From NCBI GenBank assembly GCA_963277665.1, contig OY728143.1, forward strand, positions 536,520,394 through 536,584,393: a stretch of DNA of 64,000 bases, given 5' to 3'. A model generated the notes under the pieces. That model was given only the letters and a program-made list of their open reading frames with translations. It did not search any database and was not told the origin of the DNA. Shown here one piece after another: positions 1 to 10,490 of this stretch. The first letter of the stretch is position 1; every line of letters begins with the position of its first letter. This stretch comes from Viscum album (lineage: Eukaryota; Streptophyta; Magnoliopsida; Santalales; Viscaceae). A program made the position numbers and the translations under genes.

Positions 1-1356
1 AAAACGATCCATGAGTCATTTTTGACGTGTAAGAATCAACCACTCCTTAATCCGATGCACAGTGTGGCCGGTATGGCTAAAAGTGTCTGATATCAGTTTC
101 AAAATGACATAAACTTTAGTAAACAACACTACTAACATACGGAAAACCAAGAAAACACGTTCATATTGTTTTGATACTTTAGGAAAACAATCTAGGAGTC
201 ATTTGTGACATGTAAGAATTGACCGCACGTCAATCCGACGCACTATGTGACTGGTATGGATAAAAGTGTTTGATATCAGTTTGAAATTGACATTAACTTT
301 AGAAAAAAACACTACTGACATATGGAATACCGAGAAAATGTGTTCATATTGTTTTGATACTTTTGGAAAACAATCCATGAGTTATTTGTGACGTGTATGA
401 ATCAAATTCACCTCAATAAGATGCATGGTGTGATCGGTATGGCTAAGAGTGTCTGATATCAGTTTTGAAATTGAAATTATCTTTTGAAAACAACACAAGT
501 GACATACCAAAAACCAAGAAAATGCTTTTAGATTGTTTTGATACTTTAGGAAAAAAATACATGAGTCATTTGTGAGGTATAAAAATTAACCTCACCTCAA
601 TATGACACACAGTGTGACGGGTATGGATAAAAGTTTCTGATATCAGTTTGAAATTGACATTAACTTTAGAAAACAACACAAGTGACATATAGAAAACTAT
701 GAAAATGTGTTTGGATTGTTTTGATACTTTTTGAAAACGATCCATGAGTCATTTATGAGGTGTACGAATTGATCGTACCTCAATCTAACGAACGGTGTGA
801 CTGGTATGGATAAAAGTGTCTGATATCAGTTTGAAATTGACATTAAATTTAGAAAACAACACAAGTGACATACGGAAAACTAAGAAAACGTGTTCGGATT
901 GTTTTGATACTTTAGGAAAATGATCCATGAGTAATTTATGATTTGTACAAATCAACCAAACCTCAATCCGACACATGGTGTGACTGGTATGGCTAAAAGT
1001 GTCTGATATCAGTTTCAAATTGACATAAACTTTAGAAAACAACACAAGTGACATATGGAAAACCAAGAAAGTGTGTTCAGATTGTTTTGATACTTTAGGA
1101 CAATGATCCATGAGTCATTTCTAACATGTAATAATCAACCACACTTCAATCCAATGCACGGTTTGACCGGTATGGATAAAAGTGTCTGATATCAGTTTCA
1201 CATTAACATAAACTTTAGAAAACAACACAAGTGACATACGGAAAATTGAGCAAATGCATTTGGATTGTTTTGATACTTTAGGACAACGACCCATGAGTCA
1301 TTTGTGATGTGTATGAATCAACCACACCTCAATCTGATAAACGGTGTGACCGGTAA
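1..1356. repeat. 183-bp tandem satellite, about 7.4 copies
   Basis: The block GTCTGATATCAGTTT recurs with its GATATC core near 89, 272, 455, 639, 822, 1005 and 1188, a spacing of 183-184 bp. Each unit also carries a diverged GATCCATGAGTCATTT, a GGTATGG(A/C)TAAAAGTGT block and ACAACACAAGTGACATA. The array is cut by the left window edge and stops at about 1356 inside a unit. Short open frames here are by-products of the repetition. It lies beside a CACTA right end at 2061, so it is probably an internal array of that transposon; this placement is inferred. Confidence 0.93.
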
Positions 1357-1880
1357 AGCTTTTCATTAGATAAATAATCAGTATTTATTAAATGAGATAA
1401 ATCATCCAAAAAAATATTGATTTTACATTATTCCCTTTCATTGTTATCAGAATGAAAACATTTGAGTTTATCATTTCCATATTTTAGTTTCACATTTCCA
1501 TATTAATGTATTCTTTCATATTAATGTTTTAATTTATTTCATTATTGTATTACTAACATAATATTTGTTTTCTTATATAGGTGAATTTTTTTCCTTGAGT
1601 TCAGATGCTTTTTTCGGCAAAAAATACCATGGACGAAACTTTTTGAGAGAGGATCACGGATATCAGAGGATGAAACATTAATGTTTATTACTGTTTTTGG
1701 ATAATTGTAATTGTTAACATGTAAAACATTGTTTGAAATGTATATAGAAGTGTGTTTTTTTGTATTCATGATGTTAAGTAAATGTATATAGCATTGTTTG
1801 TCAAAATATTGTGTGCGGGTGATATTTTGTACATGTGTGCAGGTGTGCAGGTACTGGTTCTGCAGGTGCAAGGGAAGGTG
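1357..1880. other. AT-rich interior of CACTA 1, no gene seen
   Basis: Low-complexity AT-rich sequence between the satellite and the subterminal repeats. An antisense 109-codon open frame (1542-1871) resembles no family I recognise and has the composition of random AT-rich DNA. No domain motif was found on either strand. Confidence 0.5.
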
Positions 1881-1906
1881 CCTTGATCAGTAATTTTTTG
1901 AGCACT

Positions 1907-1982
1907 GATAAAGGCACCCCTTTATCTGCACTAGAAAAGAGCTATTAATTCTGGTATAGATAAAGGGGAACCCCCCTTTATC
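1907..1982. repeat. Subterminal hairpin motifs of CACTA 1
   Basis: Two perfect short inverted repeats lie 80-150 bp from the transposon end. GATAAAGG (1907-1914) pairs with CCTTTATC (1919-1926) across 4 bases. GATAAAGGGG (1959-1968) pairs with CCCCTTTATC (1973-1982), also across 4 bases. Such subterminal repeats bind transposase in the En/Spm family; that role here is inferred from position. Confidence 0.75.
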
Positions 1983-2061
1983 TACGCCGGCATTAACAGT
2001 GATTTTCTTGCACTGTTGATGTCGGTTTTTAGCGCTGATAAAAGACCAAGTTATAGTAGTG

Positions 2062-2535
2062 TTTTTTTATTGTTAGATATATAGAATGTTTGTGCATGGA
2101 CTCAAATGATAAATGAAGTGACCCCCTTTTATATAAATGTTATTTAACTAATTCCCCTTCCAAGTGCATGGTTTGGACCACTCCTACCTAACTGACCAAT
2201 GAACCAAGCTCCTCACAAGGGCTTTGATTTCTTGATAAATTAGCTTACCCATGTATGTAATTTCTCAATTAAACCATGGAACCTTATAAGTTTCTCAACG
2301 GGCCTTGTAAAATGAATTTCTATGTTAGATAGATTAAATTAAATTCATTAAAAAGGGATGTCTTGTTCATGATTGGTGCCTTCCTTGAATAAATTAAATG
2401 GTTTAATTTAAATGACTTAAAAAGGGTGTTAAGGACATGCTGATCAATATTTTTTATTAAATGTAGTTTTTTACTTGAATGCCCCTAATTATATTGGGGC
2501 TTGATTAATATAAATCATGAGAGGTAATGCATTAT
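2062..2535. other. Segment between two CACTA ends, no gene
   Basis: AT-rich sequence without a recognisable gene, containing a TATA-like TTTTATATAAAT near 2128. By position it is the left flank of CACTA 2 and should have been continuous with 38887 onward before that insertion. It may therefore be part of the LTR that ends at 39984; I could not confirm this from sequence. Confidence 0.4.
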
Positions 2536-3122
2536 CACTACAAAAAATAGACCCATTTGCAATGGGATCCCATCACAAATAGTTATTTGTGATGGGGTCC
2601 CATCACAAAAAATGGCGTCGCAAATACTATTTTTTAAAATGGTTTGTCGTAAATAATCTGGCCTGATTTTTTATAAACTTATTTATGACGGGAGGACCTA
2701 ATCATCATAAATAAGTTAAAATATAAAAATAGATTTTTTTTTTAAAAATAAAAAAAAATAAATAAAAAAATAATAAAAAAATTATAAATAAGTAGTAATA
2801 AAATATTCAATAAAAAATTAATCAAAATTAATAAAATAATAACTAAATATTAAAAAATAATAAATAAATATTTAAAAAATAAAAAAAGACAATAAAAATA
2901 GTAAATAAAAATATTTGTAACAATATATAATACGCTCTATATAGAACTATAAATATATGAATTAATTAAAATATTAAATAAATAGGTAGATTCAAATACT
3001 TATAAGAAAATAAAAAAACCACCAAGGGGGTTGAAGGTCATCTAGATGCGGTGGTGGAGGGAAATCTATCCCTAAACCATGAGTCAGACGTTGCATATAC
3101 CTCATCGTTTACTGGTGCTTCT

Positions 3123-3720
3123 ACTCCAGTAATCGATACATCTTCTTCTCTCGCTACTACTGCTATTACCATTAACACATCACAATCTACCTACACCAAT
3201 TTGGGATACCTAATGAAAAAATTGGACATAGATGACACAAATTGGTTATTTTTAATAACCTTAAGATTGATAATTCTATTATTTAGTAAAAAGGTATAAA
3301 TCATAGATTTTACAATCATTAGATAATGAACCAATTTATGTCAACCATGTCCAAATTATTTATTGCAATAATTTATCCTAACCAGGTCCAGTCATAAAAA
3401 CATATTCTCCTCCTGCCACTACTACTATTGTCATCAACACGTCGCATTCTATCTACCTTGGTTTTGGTGACCTATTGAAAAAATTGGACATGGTTAAAAC
3501 AAGTTGGTTATTTCTAATCATCTTAAAATTGAAAATTCTATGATTTACAAAAAAGGTAAAAATCATATATTTTACAATCATAAGATGATGAAATCAATTT
3601 TTGCAAACCATGTCCAAATTTTTCATTTCACCAATTTATGGTAACCATGTTCAGTCATCAACACATCTTCTCCTCCTACTACAGCAGCTGCTGTCATAAA
3701 AAAATCACATTATTTCTACC
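3123..3720. repeat. Tandem duplication, period about 263 bp, about 2.2 copies
   Basis: Copy 1 (from about 3123), copy 2 (from about 3384) and a partial copy 3 (from about 3650) share the order CCAGT, ACATCTTCTCCTCCT..CTAC, CACATC..TCTACC, AAAAATTGGACATGG, GGTTATTT, AAAAGGTA(T/A)AAATCATA and TTTACAATCAT. The copies are diverged by point changes and small indels. They lie inside CACTA 2. Confidence 0.8.
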
Positions 3721-3726
3721 CCAACA

Positions 3727-3795
3727 TATACTGGACACACCGGGTGTTAGATTAAGGTGCAGTTGATTCTTACACGTCCCAATGTCTGAAAACAA
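3727..3795 (-). repeat. Inverted single fragment of the 183-bp satellite
   Basis: This stretch reads, in reverse complement, like the satellite unit at the left of the window. Shared blocks include TTGATTCTTACACGTC and GATTAAGG preceded by a GGACACACCG-like block, equivalent to the complement of CGGTGTGACC, GATTGAGG and GACGTGTAAGAATCAA in the array. It is a lone diverged copy about 2.4 kb from the array and in opposite orientation. Confidence 0.7.
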
Positions 3796-4110
3796 TCCTA
3801 ACTACCAATGTAAACATGTTTCCATTGTTTTTCTATGTTTAAATTCCAACACTGCATATTGAATCAATTTTCTTAGTTGTATTTTTTTCTCATTGTTGAA
3901 AGTCAGAAGAGAAAAAGAAGATTTTGTTCCGATTATATCTCGAGAAGATACCACAATGGGAACATAAGCTTCCTATACTATCCTATCTTTCAAAAATGAG
4001 AAATTTTGTTCCGCTAACAACACCAAATAAATATGCAATGTTGGAATTTGAAAAATAAATGCAATGAATATAGAAAAAATGGTTACATTTTCAGAAAGAA
4101 TCATTTTATC
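3780..4110. repeat. Imperfect inverted repeat, arms about 80 bp
   Basis: The left arm (about 3785-3866) contains AATGTAAACATGTTTCCATT, TTTTTCTATG and AAATTCCAACACTGCATATT. The right arm (about 4030-4110) is its diverged reverse complement, with AAATATGCAATGTTGGAATTT and ATAGAAAAAATGGTTACATT. The loop is about 160 bp. It could be a decayed small inverted-repeat transposon or a fold-back inside CACTA 2. Confidence 0.55.
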
Positions 4111-4305
4111 TATTTTGTTGATTTCTGTAGATAGTTTAAAGAAAAATATGACTTTCCAAAAGTTCTATGAAAAAACTAAATAAGTATTAGATTAAAATGA
4201 TAAGAAAATTAACTTACAAATAGTAGATAAAATACTGAAAAAACTATTTAAATAAGTAGCAGGAATTCAACTTTTCCGGATGGATATATACATTCTTGAT
4301 GCATT

Positions 4306-5838
4306 TTAGAATTATTCCAAATTACCGCTATTTACTAATAATCATTGATAATTGCCACTAATTACCTCTAATTACCACTAATTTTTAATAATTGATGCTA
4401 ATTAATGCTAATTAAATCCAATTACCACTAATTACCACTAATTATCACTAATTACCACTAATTATTACTAATTAATGAAAATTGTTACCAATTATTACTA
4501 ATTACCATTAATTATTACTAATTACCGCTTATTACTGTTAATTACCACTAATTACCCTTAATTATTGCTAATTATTACTAATTATAACTAATTATTACTA
4601 ATTATTACTAATTATTACTAATTACCTCTAATTATTATTAATTATTACTAATTATGACTAATTATTACTAATTATTACTAATTACTTATAATTATTACTA
4701 ATTACTACTAATTACTGCTACTTACCTCCAATTACCACTAATTATTACTCTAATTGCTGCTAATTACCGCTAATTATTAATATTTATTAATAATTATTAC
4801 TAATTGTTATTATTTATTCCTAATTATTCCTAATTATTACTAATTTTTACTAATTATTCTTAATTATTCTTAATTATTCATATTTATTACTAATTATCAC
4901 TAATTATCACTAATTATCACAATTTATCACTAATTATTCCTAAATATTACGATTTATCACTAATTATTACTAATTATTAATAATTTTACTATTTATTTCT
5001 ATTTATTGCAAATAATTACTATTTATTACTAATTATTACTAATTATTTGTAATTATTACTAATTGTTACTAATTATTTCTAATTATTACTAATTATTTGT
5101 AATTATTCTCAATTACCGCTAATTATTACTAATTATTACTTATTATTACTAATTATTACAAATTATTACTTAATCATTACTTAATCATTTCTATTTATTA
5201 ATAATTATTACTAATTATTGCTAATTATTACAATATATTACTTTTCATTACTATTTATTATTAATTATCACTAATTATCACACATTATCACAAATTATTG
5301 ATAATTATTACTATTTATTACTAATTATTACTAATTATTACTAATTATTACTAATTATTACTAGTTATTACTAATTATTACTAGTTATAACTAATTATTA
5401 CTAATTATTACTAATTATTTCTAATTATTAATATTTATTACCATTTATCATAAGTCCCAATTAGGAATTGTTGCTCCCTAGAAATCTAGAAAAGCTCAGC
5501 AGTTCGACACACCTGCCAACGATCACTGGACACTCACCACCTAACACAATATGCTCGATCGAGATAAATTTCACTAGGTGGAGGGTGATCAAAAGTCTTC
5601 AACCAAAGTTGTAGACAATGAAAACACCAAACTAAAAACACGGTTGCATTAAGATAATTGGGAAAACCTCAAAATAAAAACCATTCAAAAGAAAAATGAG
5701 TTTTACATTTAAGCATAAAACTCTCACATTATAAATGTGAAACTCCCCTTCCCCGATCACTCAAAGGCTTTACCCCTCAATGTGAAGGTTAATAGAGTTG
5801 AAAGGGGAAGAAGGGAGCATAATGAAATAAAGAAAAAG
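4306..5838 (-). repeat. 3' LTR of Athila(-), outer part, invaded by 10-bp satellite
   Basis: From about 5458 to 5838 this matches the 5' LTR from about 37524 on (shared blocks GGACACTCACCACCTAACAC, CTCGATCGAGATAAATT, CAAAGGCTTTACCCCTC, GAGTTGAAAGGGGAAGAAG). The first ~418 bp of the other LTR (37106-37523) has no clear counterpart; its place is taken by the 10-bp array. The outer border at 4306 is set by the pentamer GCATT and only weak similarity to TGTTTTGAAAAGTTCC. The segment ends at the Tekay-like insertion, whose target duplication is AAAAG. Confidence 0.7.
4312..5447. repeat. 10-bp minisatellite array, consensus TAATTATTAC
   Basis: About 110 tandem copies of TAATTAYYAC, with TAATTACCAC variants concentrated at the left end (about 4340-4560) and TAATTATTAC in the middle and right. 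Many copies have slipped to 8-12 bp. The strand bias (pyrimidine-rich YYAC always on the top strand) is kept throughout. It has no coding potential and is not a telomere-type repeat. It sits exactly where the outer part of the Athila LTR should be. Confidence 0.92.
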
Positions 5839-7490
5839 TGTAGTGACCCAAGCTTGACATACATGGAAATTACATTATTTTGGTGGAATACTTAATACAT
5901 AAAAAAACAGACACCCAAGGACCGTAATAGTTTAGTGTCTTTGGAAACTCAGAACATAATCTTCTAATCCTAGTGAAAGGTCTTCAATATCTCCCATAAA
6001 GATCTTCCCCTTTTGTTTTCTTACCTAAAACCGTTCTTTATATCCTAGGGAAAAGAAAACATATAAATGGTGAGCTCAAATGCTCAGTAAGGGTAAACAT
6101 GGAGAAAATAAAACAAAACCATATACATTTGAACTTAAAAAAATCATGAACATAAATTTTAAACATCAAAATATTGAGTTGTGAAATAAATCTTGGCAGT
6201 ATGTAAGGCATAGATCATAAAGCAACATCAATCATGATAAAATAGCATGGGAATAAAACATGTAATTGTGGAAAACCATTAAGCACATGATATGATTTCC
6301 ATCGTAGCCAAGACATTTCTGCCAAGACCATCATAGTGGACAGAGTCCATTACTGAACTGGGTTTACTTGCCGTTCAAGCCCTGTAATACTGAACCAGAT
6401 TTACATGCCGTACGATCCATGTCTATCTCATGAGATATAAATCTTTACCCAATGAATTGGAGGGAGATATAGGCCCCACCCATCTCATATTGAAATCATT
6501 CTGACGTGTGCCACAAAACAATCATAAATCATTCATCATAACCCAAAGAATAAAATGGTTTCATAAACATCATCCCTTTATAACATAATCCATATAAAAT
6601 AAATGTATATCATTTCATCATAAGAAAAATCAAACCATGTAAATAATAGAGACATTATACTTGAAACCTAAACATACTAAATAATGTCATCTTAGAAGGA
6701 AAATAGTTTTGATAAAACACTTGAAATAAATTCTTGAGGAAAATATCCTATCTTCTTCAAAATCATTTTCTTTTCCCAAAATGCCTTGCAATTTTTAAAG
6801 AAAATTATTTTTTTGAAAATAATTATCAAATCTTGTAGAGTAATCTTCATGAAAATAAGGCATTATGAAACCATAAAAATCCATTCATTCCGTATAAGTT
6901 AAAAACATTCATCTTGTACTTTTTCCGAAAAAGTCAAAAAGTACCTCGTATGGTAAACAAAAGAAATATTCCTTCCATACTACATAATAAAAGTCAAAAG
7001 GGGTAAAAATTACTTTAACAATAAATGGAAGAATATTAAACACTTTATAAAAATATTCTTATAAAACACGGACATGGATGATAAATATAACCCCAGTAAA
7101 TACTTATGTATAAGCAATCTCTGATGAAAATGAGATTGTAATATTATCCCTTACCTTAGGTCCAATTTATTTTGTACGTGTCCGAAAGTCCTGTATAGTG
7201 GATTTAAAACATATTATTAACTTGTAACAGAACCATAATAATATTTATGATATCATATATGATTCACTTATGACTATATATTACCCGTTCTTTTGTCAAT
7301 TCCATGTTATAGCAGCGTTTTGGGTAAAATTGTTTCATTTATCATACGTGTTTGGACTTGTTGTTTTTGAAATAATTACTCATATCCTGATTTAATTAAT
7401 TCCAAAATGTAAAAAATGATTTATATATAATATATATTCAGCATATAAATATATATGATAGATCGATAAATGAAATGAAATACACCGTTC

Positions 7491-7915
7491 ATGGAGACGG
7501 TAGGCCGTACGTACGCATGAACGCTGTTTTCGTTTCCTTATTGAATTGAATGGAAGTAAATGACATAAATATATATATATATATATACATAAATACAGTA
7601 GAATTATTATGTCATATATTTCATTATTACTTATTATATATACTTTATAATCATTTTTGAATGGTTAACATGGAGAATGAATCTCATCGCGTTGTGGAGA
7701 CGGTAATCCATACTTATGCACGAGCGATGATATTGTTCCCATAATTATTGAATGGTATTGGAGTGGATGATAGAATATATAAGAATTAGTATCATGTTAT
7801 AATAATCATATATAGTTATTCTTTACACCATTATACCCATCCAAGTAAGGTGGTGGTGGAAAACAGATTACACCACGGCGTGTAGAGGGTATTCCGTACG
7901 TACACACTCACGGTG
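7491..7915. repeat. Three iterated GGAGACGGTA-CCGTACGTACG motifs in LTR
   Basis: Copies start near 7491, 7693 and 7879, about 190-200 bp apart. Each reads (T/G)GGAGACGGTARKCCGTACGTACGCA followed by an (A)CGAGCG-like tail and GGTGAT or GATGATAT. The core CGTACGTACG is palindromic. Copies 2 and 3 are eroded. The same set recurs at 14404, 14592 and 14777, and two copies occur in each LTR of the younger Tekay. Confidence 0.8.
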
Positions 7916-8250
7916 ATTCCATTTTCCGTAGGATGGATAGAAGGTGAAATTGGGTTGTTTTATATTTATAATAACATATCATTATATGAGTGATACTTAT
8001 GTTATTACTTCATAATGAAACAGTTAAAGAAGAGGAAGTAGAAGAATAAATAAATTTGAAAGAATCAGTAATGGATATTACCTCTTCTTCAACACGCCTC
8101 TTCTAAACCTCGTATTAGGGAACTAAAGTTGGTCTTTGAAGAATACCAGGACCTCTAGTATGTTTATAGGGAAGTGGATAAGAGAAATGGACAGGGCTTT
8201 GCCGAGCCTGAAGGCTCAGAATGTTGTGAAGAGGAGAGGGAGGAGGTGCC

Positions 8251-8260
8251 CTTATATAGG
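8251..8260 (-). promoter_or_regulatory. TATA box of LTR promoter
   Basis: Minus-strand CCTATATAAG in a GC-richer setting (TCTCC before it, GGGCACC after), downstream of the CGTACG motif set in the sense direction's U3 part. It is conserved at 15152-15161 in the sister LTR and has a counterpart in the younger Tekay LTRs. Confidence 0.6.
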
Positions 8261-10476
8261 AGAGGAGAGGGGAACTTTTGGAATCCTCAAAAATATTAAT
8301 TTATAATAAACTCAAACCCCACATAAAGAATTTAAAAGTGACTTAAATTAGGATATACAATAATATAGGGTGGTAATCCCATCAACTAATCAAATTTAGA
8401 CATCTTTTTATTTTATTTTAAACCTTATCATTTTGATTTATCTGTATTTAATCTATTTAATTTTTTTATGGTAATAATGTTATAAAATTTAAATGGTTAT
8501 GAATACATACTTATGTGTTTTTAATTGTACATAATTTGACACTTTATGACGTGTTAGATGATATAAAGTTTAAGTTGTAAATTTTAAACATTTTTGTGAT
8601 TTTTAAACAATTTAATAATATGTTATTTTCATAAAATATCAATAGTGTCAATTTTGACACAATTCATTTATTTGAATTTAAATAAAATAAACATAGAATA
8701 TATTTTCGAAAAAAACTATTTAATAGATTCCTAAAAATTCAAATTAATCTATAAAATTTGTGGAGTACATTAATTAGTTAATATAATATTTATTTTAATA
8801 CTTTTAAAATCATTTATTTGATATTTCTCTTAATAAAATAATTATTACATCATTTTTTATAATTATTTAATACACTTATTTGTTGCATAAAAAAATTAAA
8901 AACAAAATACTATGATAAATATAAATCTAATATATTTCATAAGAATAATTTTACTCAAATTTATCATCTTAAAATTACAACATTTACATTTTTATATTTA
9001 TTAAATTATGAAGGTCACAACTTTGACATTATTTAAAATAAAATAATATAAGTGTCATAATCGCTTTTATAAGGCTTATAATGGTCCAAAATTCGACCAT
9101 TAGATGATTAGGGTAAGATATACATGACCAATATGTTCTGGTCAGGTGTTTGGGCCTTCTATGGGTATTATTATTTGAATAGAAACTATATTATTGATTT
9201 TTCACCAAATAAATAATTTCTACATCATTAATGTATAATATTTTTAAGTAATTATATATTTCTTTAAATTTAAAAATAAATTACCATGACAAAGAAAAAA
9301 ATTTTATCTTTAAAATGAGAATTTTTAATCTAATTTATATTCTGTATAACCTTATATTAAAAACACTTTAATTATTAAAGTTTGAGTGAGACATATTTCA
9401 CTTTCTTTAAATAAAATAAATTAAAGGTCTTAATCAAATCTGAGTGGGTTAAAGTAGATTAAATTTAGACCCAATTAGGATTTAGGAAAAAATATAATCA
9501 TCCAATTATATTAATACAAGTGTTAGGGTAATTTTATAATATTATATTTACCCTTAATTACCTGATTTTCCTTTTACTATGGTAAATAAAATTTACCGTA
9601 GTTACTATTCATAATGCCTAAAAATAAAAAGTAGCCTATTAAAATAATTTATGCTTAATGATTTCAAATATGGAATCAAATTTTACAAATTCAAAACAAA
9701 TAATTTGTAGTAATTAATTTAAAATTAATCCCATTGTCAAAAAAATGGGTTTTGTTTAAAACATTACAAAAGATTGAATTGATTTTACCTAAGAATTCAA
9801 TTTAAAATTAATGATAATGACATAAATTATTTTTAATAATAAAAATATATTCTATTTGTACTTTAAAACAATTTACTATTATAATTTAACTATATAAATT
9901 ATCTCGATGAAAAAAGTTGTTTTTAATTAAAATTTAGCATATTTTTACTATTCATCAAAATATGAGCGTTGTCAGAAAAATATCAAAACTTTATCCAATG
10001 TAAATTTTTATATCCTGGTTCATAAGAAGAAGTTTATTTTGTAAAATTGAACTTATAGACTTATTAAAAATTAGATTTAAAATAGGCGCACCATCAAAAG
10101 GCGGCAAAACTGCATTTTTTGAAAAATACTTATTTTACACGAAAAATTTATTTTGTTCTCATACCATGATCTAGAAAATGTGTAAGATGAATGATAATGT
10201 TATAAAATTAAAAATGTAGTTAATAATATTCATAATGATTAGTTCATAATAATATTATAACAATATATCATTGTTTAGTGAAACTCAGTATTGCATACAA
10301 CACACGCTATTGAGGAAGGTCGCTCTTCCATGCAACACAAGCCAAGAATAGTGTTTGAGTATAATTCAAGATAATATAGTGCTGTGTATAACAGAAGCTA
10401 ATCTTGGTGTAGTGTACAACACAAGACATCAAAGTAATTAAAAAGAATATTTCTTATAAAATCTCAGGGTGTTACA

Positions 10477-10490
10477 TTCTACCCCCTTAA
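10477..10490 (-). other. Polypurine tract of pol-less Tekay-like element
   Basis: The minus strand reads AAGGGGGTAGAA directly before the 3' LTR start TGTAACACC. The position and composition fit the plus-strand primer of LTR retrotransposons. The younger Tekay has GAAGGAGGGGAGAA at the same place. Confidence 0.75.

Larger units (their letters stand above)
1..2061. mobile_element. CACTA (En/Spm-type) transposon 1, right part
   Basis: The right terminus reads ...TTATAGTAGTG ending at 2061; its reverse complement starts CACTACTATAA, the signature terminus of CACTA superfamily DNA transposons. The 170 bp inside it is dense in short inverted motifs (GATAAAGG/CCTTTATC, GCACTG/CAGTGC), typical of subterminal transposase-binding repeats. 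The left end and any transposase gene lie outside the window or are lost; I see no TnpD/TnpA homology. The 183-bp satellite at 1-1356 is probably internal to it. No 3-bp target duplication can be tested with one end. Confidence 0.7.
2536..4305. mobile_element. CACTA transposon 2, left part
   Basis: Starts at 2536 with CACTACAAAAAATAG followed by direct and inverted copies of CATCACAAAT/ATTTGTGATGGGG and GTCGCAAAT, the usual terminal and subterminal signature of a CACTA transposon. The partner end is read at 38882-38886 (TAGTG), whose interior repeats the CCCATCACAAATAG and TGTCGCAAA motifs. The flanking trinucleotides are TAT (2533-2535) and CAT (38887-38889), which differ by one C-to-T change. 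The interior is A-rich (2730-3010) and then holds tandem and inverted duplications. No transposase coding was found; the 82-codon frame at 3051-3299 lies inside the 263-bp tandem repeat and is probably not a gene. Confidence 0.65.
5839..10476 (-). repeat. 3' LTR of pol-less Tekay-like element (4638 bp)
   Basis: On the top strand it starts TGTAGTGACCC and ends GGGTGTTACA; the same borders recur at 12751 and 17371. It contains three copies of the GGAGACGGTA..CCGTACGTACG motif and an antisense TATA box. An LTR of 4.6 kb is unusually long and is twice the length of the internal region. Short open frames inside it are not genes. Confidence 0.9.

Noticed and set aside
785..1111. 108-codon antisense frame with internal repeats
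   Set aside because: Created by the 183-bp satellite, whose period is divisible by three; no protein family.
1..1356. CRISPR-like array
   Set aside because: Repeats are 183 bp and contiguous, with no unique spacers, in a plant nuclear setting.
3051..3299. 82-codon plus-strand frame with Ser/Thr-rich start
   Set aside because: Lies within the 263-bp tandem duplication, not conserved in the second copy, no domain.
4312..5447. Telomere or centromere repeat
   Set aside because: The unit TAATTAYYAC is neither the plant telomere TTTAGGG nor a centromere-length monomer; it is embedded in an LTR.
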